Of a stretch of DNA of 11,576 nucleotides, positions 1 to 5,900 are shown piece by piece. The notes under the pieces were generated by a model. The model searched no databases. It was not told the origin of the DNA and worked only from the letters and a program-made list of their open reading frames with translations. The position numbers were made by a program, and so were the translations under genes. The stretch's first letter is position 1; each line of letters opens with the position of its first letter. The stretch comes from Deltaproteobacteria bacterium (GTDB lineage Bacteria > Bdellovibrionota > FAC87 > UBA2466): positions 1 through 11,576 of the forward strand of contig JABMMY010000242.1 in assembly GCA_013205415.1 (NCBI GenBank), read 5' to 3'.

Positions 1-354
1 GCCTGCAAGCAGCGTGGCCTCCTCTAAAAAAGCCTCGGAGCCATCTAATGAGTAGATCGCTCGATTACAAAAAATTTCAATATTATTTTCTTTGAGGCGA
101 ACGTTGCCATTGGCAGTGGCCTTATTTGTCGTTCGGTCTAGCTCAATATAGTCTGCCCAAATTTCTCTCTCTCCACTTTTAATCCAAGCGTTGCCTCGTC
201 CTTTCTCTGTTTTATTTTTGAGATTACGTTCATAAAAATCGGCGCGAAACTGTAGGGCTATCTCAGTTTTAGCCTCAGCTCCAAAGACACAAGCGAAATC
301 CCCGATTAAAATAAAACAAAGAAAAGATAAAACAAAACGATACAATCGGATCAC
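1..354 (-). CDS. lptD: LPS-assembly protein LptD/OstA-like, N-terminal part (partial, runs off left edge)
   Basis: The first 118 residues are visible. LptD inserts lipopolysaccharide into the outer leaflet of the outer membrane; its N-terminal periplasmic OstA domain receives LPS from the LptA bridge. The product starts at a GTG (352-354) and has a hydrophobic signal peptide (about residues 1-28, ending near GAEA). From about residue 34 comes an OstA-like domain: RADFYERNLKNK, then WADYIELDRTTNKATANGNV and the strand NIEIFCNRAIYSLDG, the alternating 'modified layer / ancestral layer' pattern typical of LptD and LptA. The GTG overlaps the thiolase stop (GTGA), so the two are probably translationally coupled. 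An LptA-like protein cannot be excluded because the beta-barrel part lies outside the window. The family call rests on motif appearance, not on a search. Confidence 0.72.
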   Translation of the reverse strand, partial: MIRLYRFVLSFLCFILIGDFACVFGAEAKTEIALQFRADFYERNLKNKTEKGRGNAWIKSGEREIWADYIELDRTTNKATANGNVRLKENNIEIFCNRAIYSLDGSEAFLEEATLLAG

Positions 355-1541
355 GCTCTAATTAAAAGGGCCATGCCCTGTCCGCCACCGATACAGGCTG
401 CGGCACAGCCTATTTCAGAGGGGCCAGAATTTAATTGATAAAGTAAATGGGCGATCAAGCGAGCCCCACTAGCCCCTAGAGGATGACCGATGGCAATCGC
501 CCCTCCCTCGACATTTAACTTCGAGATTGGAATCTCTAAGAGCTTTTGACATGCCAATACTTGAGGAGCAAAGGCCTCATTTATTTCAAAGCGAGCGATG
601 TCTTTAATAGCCATTCCCGTTTTTTTAAAAAGTCCTTCGATAGCGGGAACCGGCCCCATTCCCATTAGAGTGGGCTCGCAGCCCACAACGTGGGAGCCTA
701 ACCACTCACCTAAAATGGCCCAGTTATTTTCCTGCGCAAGCCTTTTGGTAGTGACGATAAGAGCGGTGGCACCGTCTACCATGCCACTTGCATTTCCCGC
801 TGTGACCACTCCATTAGTTTTAAAGACAGCCTTTAATTTTTGTAAACCTTCTAAAGAGGCCTCTTTACGAATATGCTCGTCGATAAGCACCTCCCTATTT
901 TTTCCTCGTTCCATCAAAGATACCTTTGTGACCTCCTTGGAAAATGAGGGGGTCCCGGTCCAGGCCAAGGCCTTTTTCTGAGAGGCTAGAGCAAAGGTGT
1001 CAGATTGCAGTCGATCGATACCGTATTTTACAGCTACATTTTCTGCCGTGATCGCCATAGATACCTCTGCAAAGGTATCAAAGAGTCCGGTCATTAAACT
1101 ATCCTCCATCTCGGTATGGCCAAATTTATTTCCAAACCGTGCCGAGCGAATCACATAGGGGCTCTGACTCATACTCTCGGTACCTCCGACAAGAACTGCG
1201 GAGGCCTCTTTTAATCTTAGTCGACGAATGCCATCATCGATGGCCTCAAAACCGGAGCCGCATAAACGATTAGTGGTAACGGCAGGAACGGTAAGAGGAA
1301 GTCCCAATCGCAGGGCGACATGTCTGGCGAGGTAACTGGCATCTTTAGAGGTCTGAACCACATTTCCAAAGATCACATGATCAATATATTTTTCTATTCC
1401 TGGCACCTGCGCCATGGCAGATTGTGACGCCATGACCGCTAAGTCGGTAGCGGTAAGATCCTTATAACTCCCTCCAAAGGATCCAAAGGGGGTGCGTTTT
1501 GCAGCTACAAAAACGATATTATCAAGTGAAGCCTCTGCCAT
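351..1541 (-). CDS. Acetyl-CoA acetyltransferase / 3-ketoacyl-CoA thiolase
   Basis: A complete thiolase of 396 residues, the usual length of the family. Thiolases condense two acetyl-CoA or cleave 3-ketoacyl-CoA in the cytoplasm (beta-oxidation, acetoacetyl-CoA metabolism). All catalytic motifs are present, numbered from the chosen start: nucleophilic Cys94 in NRLCGSG, NEAFA at 321-325, His353 in GHPLGASGAR, and the second catalytic Cys383 in CIGGGQG. The near-C-terminal NGVVTAGNASGMVDGA block is also typical. I chose the ATG at 1539-1541 because AGGAGA lies about 9-10 bases upstream. An ATG 30 bases further upstream (1569-1571) would add MKEVFRRPFF, but it has poor ribosome-binding sequence and lies inside the inverted repeat at 1555-1740. 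The LptD-like gene follows with a 4-base overlap. Degradative versus biosynthetic thiolase cannot be decided from sequence alone. Confidence 0.95.
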   Translation of the reverse strand: MAEASLDNIVFVAAKRTPFGSFGGSYKDLTATDLAVMASQSAMAQVPGIEKYIDHVIFGNVVQTSKDASYLARHVALRLGLPLTVPAVTTNRLCGSGFEAIDDGIRRLRLKEASAVLVGGTESMSQSPYVIRSARFGNKFGHTEMEDSLMTGLFDTFAEVSMAITAENVAVKYGIDRLQSDTFALASQKKALAWTGTPSFSKEVTKVSLMERGKNREVLIDEHIRKEASLEGLQKLKAVFKTNGVVTAGNASGMVDGATALIVTTKRLAQENNWAILGEWLGSHVVGCEPTLMGMGPVPAIEGLFKKTGMAIKDIARFEINEAFAPQVLACQKLLEIPISKLNVEGGAIAIGHPLGASGARLIAHLLYQLNSGPSEIGCAAACIGGGQGMALLIRA

Positions 1542-1551
1542 AAAAAAGGGT

Positions 1552-1556
1552 CTCCT
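1552..1556 (-). promoter_or_regulatory. Shine-Dalgarno site of the thiolase gene
   Basis: On the minus strand AGGAG (read 1556 to 1552) precedes the ATG at 1541 by 10 bases. It decides the start: translation at the upstream in-frame ATG (1571) would begin before this site. The site overlaps the TAG stop (1557-1555) of a short upstream reading frame and sits at the foot of the large palindrome 1555-1740, so folding of that palindrome could affect its accessibility (inference). Confidence 0.6.
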
Positions 1557-1716
1557 AAAGACCTCTTTCATGACCTAAAGCATAATATTTTGCAAGATCC
1601 TTGACCAGCGCTTCGTCACAGTCGAAAAAAGTACTCGACGATGCCTTTAGCATCGCCTCCGTGCTTTTTCCTCCCGTTCCTCGCTCTGGCCAAGCCTCTT
1701 GCAAAATCTTAATGCT
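1555..1716 (-). pseudogene. Possible coding remnant or 32-residue ORF inside the palindrome
   Basis: The minus strand is open for 53 codons between a TAA (1719-1717) and a TAG (1557-1555). The only in-frame ATG is at 1653-1651, preceded by GGAGG at a rather short distance of 2 bases; from it 32 residues follow, beginning MLKASSSTFFDCDEALVKDL and ending in LGHERGL. The composition looks protein-like and the TAG overlaps the thiolase Shine-Dalgarno site, as would be expected for the last gene upstream in an operon. Against it: it lies wholly within an inverted repeat, has no good start and no family I recognise. It may be the eroded 3' end of a gene, or a chance frame through a structured element. 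Confidence 0.25.
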
Positions 1717-1740
1717 TTAGGTCATGAAAGAGGTCTTAAT
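1555..1740. repeat. Large imperfect palindrome (about 90-bp arms, 5-nt loop)
   Basis: The two halves are reverse complements along their whole length with substitutions and one 1-base gap. Positions 1558-1583 match 1712-1737 exactly (26 bases). ATTTTGCAAGA at 1587-1597 matches 1697-1707. CTTGACCAG (1600-1608) pairs with a copy differing at one base near 1685-1694. The centre is a perfect hairpin CGATGC-CTTTA-GCATCG (1639-1655), flanked by AAAAAGTAC / GTGCTTTTT arms. Mismatches increase between the outer block and the apex. It has the size and symmetry of a palindromic miniature element or other dispersed structured repeat, but no target-site duplication could be recognised and I do not recognise a named family. 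It could fold in RNA from either strand. It is not a simple terminator, since no T-run follows the base of the stem. Confidence 0.85.
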
Positions 1741-1885
1741 AAAAGCATTTAACGTCGATATCGCCAAGTTACTTCAAGCTAGGGTGTTCAGCAATCGATT
1801 AACCAGCGAAATCAGGAATACCGGTGAGGCAAAAATCTTTAAAGAGATCAAACAAAGACCGCAGTGCGGCATTGTATTTTTTTAA
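1724..1885 (+). CDS. Small ORF of unknown function (53 residues), starting in the palindrome's right arm
   Basis: ATG at 1724 opens a 53-codon frame with a charged, amphipathic product (starts MKEVLIKAFNVDIAKLL, ends QRPQCGIVFF). The stop TAA falls in a run of T and A. The first five codons (ATGAAAGAGGTC and TT) lie in the inverted repeat and are identical to the rejected upstream start of the thiolase, so the start was probably supplied by the repeat. No Shine-Dalgarno site is visible: TTTAGGTC precedes the ATG. The helix-then-strand pattern could belong to the beginning of a small alpha/beta domain cut off at a strand, so it may be a truncated gene. I recognise no family. Confidence 0.3.
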   Translation: MKEVLIKAFNVDIAKLLQARVFSNRLTSEIRNTGEAKIFKEIKQRPQCGIVFF

Positions 1886-1927
1886 AAAGCTTGTAATTAA
1901 TCGGAACCATTTTTACACTCACCTCCA

Positions 1928-2731
1928 ATGGAAATTAATGAATCGGAAAATAATAGATCGGTCGCAGTGCAACCCTTAGCAGCCGATATTTCTACCCGCC
2001 ATTTAGTCACGCCCGGGGCGTTGCAAAATTGTAGGGTTCGATGGGGAGACAATACGGCGAGAGTCATCGATATCTCCTTTTTGCGAGTGGTCCTTCATGA
2101 GATTGAAGAATGGCCGGTGATTACCGAGGGGCAGATACTGACCCTTTCCTTTTCCCTTTCTGGATTTGAGTTTGCTGCAGAGCTAGTAGTGCAGGCCAGA
2201 GGTGAAGGTTGGATTCGATTTCAATTTGAAAAAATAGTTCCGAGTGCCAAATCACTTTTGAAGGCCTTTTTGTGTCCCAAAAAGGTAGGGGAATCGATGT
2301 GGGAGGATAACCGATCTTTTGAAGTGAGACATTATCATGGCTTAAATGAAAGTGAACTGTGGTTTGATTTAGATGGGAATATTCTTTTTACCTACCTAGA
2401 CCATTTAGATTCGAAATATCAGTTTTTAGTGCAGGTAAAATTAGAGACCTCCACTGTGAAGGTAGGGCGTCTCACCCGAGTGCATTACATGAACATGAAT
2501 TCCTTGGTAGGTGATCTGGGACTCATTCCTCTTAATGATCGGGAAAATTATAGTCGCATGAGCGAATGCCGAGATATTGTGACCAATTTTCGTACGGCAG
2601 GACAGGTGGAGTCGCACCTAAAACAAAAATTATTAAAGCTCGTAAGTGAAAGTTTATACTCTACAGGCAATCGTGTTGAGTTTCCTATGGTAAGAGCGAT
2701 TCGTTTGCCCTATCAAAATACGGAGCATTAA
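1928..2731 (+). CDS. PilZ-like domain protein, probably degenerate
   Basis: A 267-residue soluble protein with no signal peptide or membrane segment. Residues about 34-115 resemble the beta-barrel of PilZ domains, which bind cyclic di-GMP: CRVRWGDNTARVIDISFL resembles the usual R...(D/N)-S-x-x-G strand, followed by a long strand pair (ILTLSFSLSGFEFAAELVVQ) and GWIRFQF. The glycine of DxSxxG and a clear RxxxR are missing, so c-di-GMP binding is doubtful. Residues 125-267 are mixed alpha/beta and unfamiliar (FDLDGNILFTYLDHLDSKYQ). No good Shine-Dalgarno site precedes the ATG, but no better start is seen. It converges with the glycosyltransferase; the two stops share TTAA at 2728-2731. The PilZ assignment is a weak pattern match; treat it as hypothetical if a profile search fails. 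Confidence 0.8.
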   Translation: MEINESENNRSVAVQPLAADISTRHLVTPGALQNCRVRWGDNTARVIDISFLRVVLHEIEEWPVITEGQILTLSFSLSGFEFAAELVVQARGEGWIRFQFEKIVPSAKSLLKAFLCPKKVGESMWEDNRSFEVRHYHGLNESELWFDLDGNILFTYLDHLDSKYQFLVQVKLETSTVKVGRLTRVHYMNMNSLVGDLGLIPLNDRENYSRMSECRDIVTNFRTAGQVESHLKQKLLKLVSESLYSTGNRVEFPMVRAIRLPYQNTEH

Positions 2732-4068
2732 TATTTGCCTCCGAATACCCACTGGCGTTTAATTTTACGAATGATATCTGAGAATCCATGGGGTAGATTT
2801 TTGCGAAGCAGTTCTCTCCAAACCTCTAAAGAGAGTGGCGCATGCAGAAAGGCCTTTATTGCAAAATGCCAGGCCTCCCGCCTTTCCCCTGCTGCTTTTA
2901 ATGAGTTCATCCAAAGAAGATCCTCCTCAGCAAAAAGTTCGGAGCGGTAACGATGAGGGATGCCCTCCATGTGTTGTTTCCCCGCGTAGGGTATTTTTGT
3001 CATTAAATTACTTTCTGTAATTTCAAGTTTTGGCATCACCTGGCCGGTTCTAATTGAAAAGTTTTTTAAGGCGTTTCCATAAAGATCTACTAAAAGAGGG
3101 CAGGAAAAACCCAAAGAATGATTTGCTAAAATAGTTTCACGAGCGGCCCTTCCCATGGCCTTCAGTCTTGTAGAATCCTGAAGCAGTAAAACTGTGTTCT
3201 TAGCTATTTCTAGGGAATCCTCTTGGGTGACTAGAATACTATTCTTTCCACTCTGAATGATCTCCTTGGCAAGCCCTACTGGAGTGGAGATACAGGGAAC
3301 CTCACTACTCATTGCCTCCATTAAGGTCACCGGCCCCCCTTCAATTCGCGAAGTGATCCAATAAAGATCGAGACAGGCATAAATGGGTGCTAGATCCTTT
3401 TGCCGTTTTACAAAGGGGAAATTTAAAACGCGTACCCCTTTTATTCGAAGCCGTTCTATAAATTCTTGCCATCCGGGACCTACGATTAATACTGTAATAT
3501 TTGGAAGTGCCTTGATAACTTCAAAAATGGCAGCTTCGAAAATATCGGTGCCTTTTCGATAATTGTGATCGCTAGATTTTTTTGCAAAGAAACCGATCAC
3601 AGGGCCTTGCTCTGGAAGATTAAATTTTCGTCGCAGTGCTATTCGCTCGGCTGAACTTACCGGTTTAAAGCAGTGGGTATCCACCCCATTTTGTATCTTT
3701 CCAATCCGCTCCCTTGCCACACCTCGAGTCACCAGATCCTCCACCCACTCCTCAGACTGGGTCATCAATGCATCTCCCTGTAAATTATGTTTTTCATATT
3801 CCCAATCGACCACGTGGTGAATCGTAGTCACGGTCGGAATTCGTGTGTGAAGAAAGGGCAAAAGCTGCCAAGAGGAGTAGGGACAGAGAAAATGAACTAG
3901 ATCAATATTTTTTAGAAGAAAGGGACGGGATGCCGCTATTCTCTGAACAATGGGACCGGAGATAATAGTGGGCGATACCCATGGGCTAAAGTGAGCAAAC
4001 ACCTTGGTGATCTCACCGGTAACCCAGTAAATAGAATCGGGAACAAATAAAACTCGCAATTTAGCCAT
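2728..4068 (-). CDS. Glycosyltransferase family 4-like (GT-B fold)
   Basis: A 446-residue cytoplasmic or membrane-associated sugar transferase, likely acting in polysaccharide, LPS or glycoprotein assembly. Numbering from the chosen start: an N-terminal Rossmann half opens with LRVLFVPDS and includes TVTTIHHVVDWEYEKH; the linker IGKIQNGVDTHCFKP (about 122-136) is typical of GT4; the donor-binding half has GFFAKK...KGTDIF, ITVLIVGPGWQEF and the signature EGGPVTLME, with the E-x7-E pair at about 243 and 251, then STPVGLAKEII. About 100 extra C-terminal residues are helical (EEDLLWMNSLKAAGERREAW) and TPR-like in feel. Start: ATG at 4068-4066 follows GGGGGA with 6-base spacing; a GTG at 4107 would add 13 residues but lacks a ribosome-binding site. 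Donor and acceptor sugars cannot be read from the sequence. Confidence 0.9.
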   Translation of the reverse strand: MAKLRVLFVPDSIYWVTGEITKVFAHFSPWVSPTIISGPIVQRIAASRPFLLKNIDLVHFLCPYSSWQLLPFLHTRIPTVTTIHHVVDWEYEKHNLQGDALMTQSEEWVEDLVTRGVARERIGKIQNGVDTHCFKPVSSAERIALRRKFNLPEQGPVIGFFAKKSSDHNYRKGTDIFEAAIFEVIKALPNITVLIVGPGWQEFIERLRIKGVRVLNFPFVKRQKDLAPIYACLDLYWITSRIEGGPVTLMEAMSSEVPCISTPVGLAKEIIQSGKNSILVTQEDSLEIAKNTVLLLQDSTRLKAMGRAARETILANHSLGFSCPLLVDLYGNALKNFSIRTGQVMPKLEITESNLMTKIPYAGKQHMEGIPHRYRSELFAEEDLLWMNSLKAAGERREAWHFAIKAFLHAPLSLEVWRELLRKNLPHGFSDIIRKIKRQWVFGGKY

Positions 4069-4074
4069 TTTAAA

Positions 4075-4080
4075 TCCCCC
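4075..4080 (-). promoter_or_regulatory. Shine-Dalgarno site of the glycosyltransferase
   Basis: GGGGGA on the minus strand lies 6 bases before the ATG at 4068 and supports that start over the GTG at 4107, which has no comparable site. Confidence 0.5.
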
Positions 4081-4107
4081 TTTTTTTACTGAAGAAAGCT
4101 GTGCCAC

Positions 4108-4391
4108 TGCTAGGAGGCACCCCTAATTTTAATATTTTTTTGTAAACGATAAGATAAAATAATTAGCGTCAATAATATCACTGCTAATAGCGAAGGTAAG
4201 TAATATAAACATAACAGCCCCTTAAATCAGGCCATCGAAGAGGCTCGCCCCTAGCTTTTTTTTTCTACTTAATGTTTAGTCGGTTAGATAAACCTTACTC
4301 ACCGTGACTAACTTTTAGTCGTTCGTAACACCTTTAGTTTATGAGAAATTTGCGCGCCCGAAAAATTGACTAGGAAGTTCACATCTGGCTC
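4108..4391. other. AT-rich divergent intergenic region with short hairpins and possible tiny ORFs
   Basis: No convincing gene. The stretch separates the minus-strand glycosyltransferase from the plus-strand secreted-protein cluster and should hold promoters for both, but I see no confident -35/-10 pair. TTTAGTCG occurs twice (4275-4282 and 4314-4321). The second copy forms part of a hairpin GACTAA-CTT-TTAGTC (4306-4320); the first lies in GTTTA...TAAAC (4274-4293). These may be operator-like. A run of nine T's follows 4256. On the minus strand two overlapping short frames exist: 4129-4212 (27 residues from ATG, with AAGGGG 5 bases upstream) and 4110-4217 (no ATG, a hydrophobic stretch LPSLLAVILLTLIILSYRLQ followed by a basic tail). 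Either could be a small membrane peptide; neither is well supported. Confidence 0.4.
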
Positions 4392-4481
4392 ATGCCTAAA
4401 CTACCAAGAGAAAAACTGGGTCTGAACTTTGCATTTTTAATGCTGATAGCAGGTCAATTTATTACAAAGGTCGTAAAGTGA
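4392..4481 (+). CDS. Possible 29-residue membrane peptide coupled to the following lipoprotein gene
   Basis: ATG at 4392 opens a 30-codon frame: a basic N-terminus (MPKLPREKLG), one hydrophobic segment (LNFAFLMLIAGQFI) and a basic end (TKVVK). Its TGA overlaps the GTG start of the lipoprotein gene (GTGA, 4478-4481), the same coupling geometry as thiolase/LptD in this window. The nearest purine-rich site, AGGAAG at 4372-4377, lies 14 bases upstream, further than ideal. It could be a coupled small membrane protein, a leader peptide, or a chance frame. Confidence 0.35.
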   Translation: MPKLPREKLGLNFAFLMLIAGQFITKVVK

Positions 4482-5881
4482 ATTTAAGGGTTAATATTAT
4501 AATTTTTGTTAGTTTGATGTTGGGATGCGCTGGTCGGGCGGCTGAGAGCCATCAAGCTAACATCATCCCCATTACTACCAGTTTGATAGGACACCAAACT
4601 TCAACTGTACCTACAGCTGGAACTTCACCGATACCGCTAACCGTAGGTAGAACTAAAATTGGAGTCACTTTAGCTAAGATTTTGAATCCTCTTACAGCAG
4701 CCAATCAAAGATTGGGATCAGATCTATTAAAAGTGGCTGTAAGCATTACCACTCCAGCGGATAGGGAAGCGACTATTGCAAAAGTTAACGAGAGATTAGC
4801 TTTAAAAGATCCTGAAGCAAAATCCTTAAAAGAGGCAATAAATGGCAACACTGTTACAACATCTGAGTTAAATGAATTAGTAGCAACGTTAAAGACTACT
4901 GCGACAACTCTGGATACTCAGGAGGCCGAAGCGAAGTCCGAGGCGGCATCGGAAAAGGCTCGTGCGGCAAAGGAAAAGGAATCTAATTTACAGGCGGCTC
5001 AACAGGCGGCCTTAGCCCAGGCGCTGCAACAGCAGCAGCAACAAAATCAAGGCGGATCCGGCGCGGGGAAATCCGATTCTGAAAAACCTAAGGCTCCAGA
5101 GCCCCCTAAATTTGACCCTCCGAAAAAACAGGATAGTTTATCCGACAAACTAGAAAAGGCGCTTAGCCAAAAAAGTAATAGTCCCGATTTAAGTTCGTTA
5201 TCAAATAATAATAATAGTGCGGCTAATAGTAATAAAGAGGAGAAAAAAGAGCCCTTCAAATTTGATATCTCACCGAAAACATCTCTTAACGAAGTGAAAC
5301 CTGTGAAGGCGGCGGTCCCTGGTGGAGATGCTAACTCTCCGATCGATCCCTCTAATTCGAGCGCGGGAAATGGTAGTTCAAATTTTTTAAGTGGTCCCAC
5401 CTCTAATCCTGCAGTGATTTCATCAAATGGGGCAGCTCCTAGTGCAGGGCAGGGTGAAGAGGCTAGCTCGCCAGGTGGTTTTGGTGGCGGGGTAAAGGGC
5501 AACACAGCAGTTAATAATGGTGGAGCTCAAGACATTTTTTCAAGTGTGGGCAATGTGGAATATGGGGCCCTGCCGCCTCCTATTAGAAAGGCCTCTGCAG
5601 ATTATAGCGGAGAGGGTGGCGGTGGTGAGGGTGGGGGAAATGACATTAGTTCGCCCAATAGCTATCAAGCTCCTAAAAAAGAATTGTTATTTAATGAATT
5701 AATTTTACTAACTAATAATCCCAGAGCTCAAGGACGAGGATTGATGGCCTTGGTGGGATTTCAATTGAAAGATATTTGTACTAAACCGGCGGCTGTAAAA
5801 GTGGGACTCTGTGTAGTGAAGGCCGAGGAAGCTAAAAAAATTAAAAATAAAGAGAAAAAAATATCGTTTAATCAGCAGTGA
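4478..5881 (+). CDS. Exported, largely disordered probable lipoprotein of unknown function
   Basis: 467 residues, GTG start with AAAGG 7 bases upstream (4466-4470). The N-terminus is a signal peptide ending in SLMLGC, an acceptable lipobox with Cys17 as the lipidated residue. Residues about 55-145 are probably helical (TLAKILNPLTAANQRLGSDL), 145-190 an Ala/Glu/Lys/Gln coiled-coil-like stretch ending in six glutamines, and 190-400 are low-complexity and likely disordered: Pro/Lys, then Asn/Ser, then Gly-rich (GGGGEGGG near 380). A short motif EPxKFD occurs twice (about 208 and 258). The C-terminal 65 residues look folded, with ELLFNELILLTNNPRAQGRG and two cysteines (434, 445), then a Lys-rich tail. 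First large gene of a plus-strand cluster, 19 bases before the next. No family recognised; an envelope or extracellular structural role is inference. Confidence 0.88.
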   Translation: MNLRVNIIIFVSLMLGCAGRAAESHQANIIPITTSLIGHQTSTVPTAGTSPIPLTVGRTKIGVTLAKILNPLTAANQRLGSDLLKVAVSITTPADREATIAKVNERLALKDPEAKSLKEAINGNTVTTSELNELVATLKTTATTLDTQEAEAKSEAASEKARAAKEKESNLQAAQQAALAQALQQQQQQNQGGSGAGKSDSEKPKAPEPPKFDPPKKQDSLSDKLEKALSQKSNSPDLSSLSNNNNSAANSNKEEKKEPFKFDISPKTSLNEVKPVKAAVPGGDANSPIDPSNSSAGNGSSNFLSGPTSNPAVISSNGAAPSAGQGEEASSPGGFGGGVKGNTAVNNGGAQDIFSSVGNVEYGALPPPIRKASADYSGEGGGGEGGGNDISSPNSYQAPKKELLFNELILLTNNPRAQGRGLMALVGFQLKDICTKPAAVKVGLCVVKAEEAKKIKNKEKKISFNQQ

Positions 5882-5900
5882 GATTTGCAACGGGGTAATT

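Noticed and set aside
598..981. Plus-strand open frame of 127 codons antisense to the thiolase
   Set aside because: The thiolase is unambiguous on the other strand with all catalytic motifs; the antisense frame is a compositional shadow.
1542..1571. Upstream in-frame ATG extending the thiolase by 10 residues
   Set aside because: It lacks a good ribosome-binding site and lies in the inverted repeat; the ATG at 1541 has AGGAG and matches the usual thiolase N-terminus.
5047..5505. Minus-strand 152-codon open frame inside the disordered lipoprotein gene
   Set aside because: Low-complexity Ser/Gly/Asn codons read backwards leave few stops; the product is Leu/Pro/Ser-rich and has no ribosome-binding site.
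4478..5881. Poly-Gln/Asn tracts as evidence of a eukaryotic gene
   Set aside because: The GTG start, bacterial lipoprotein signal and tight operon spacing are bacterial features.
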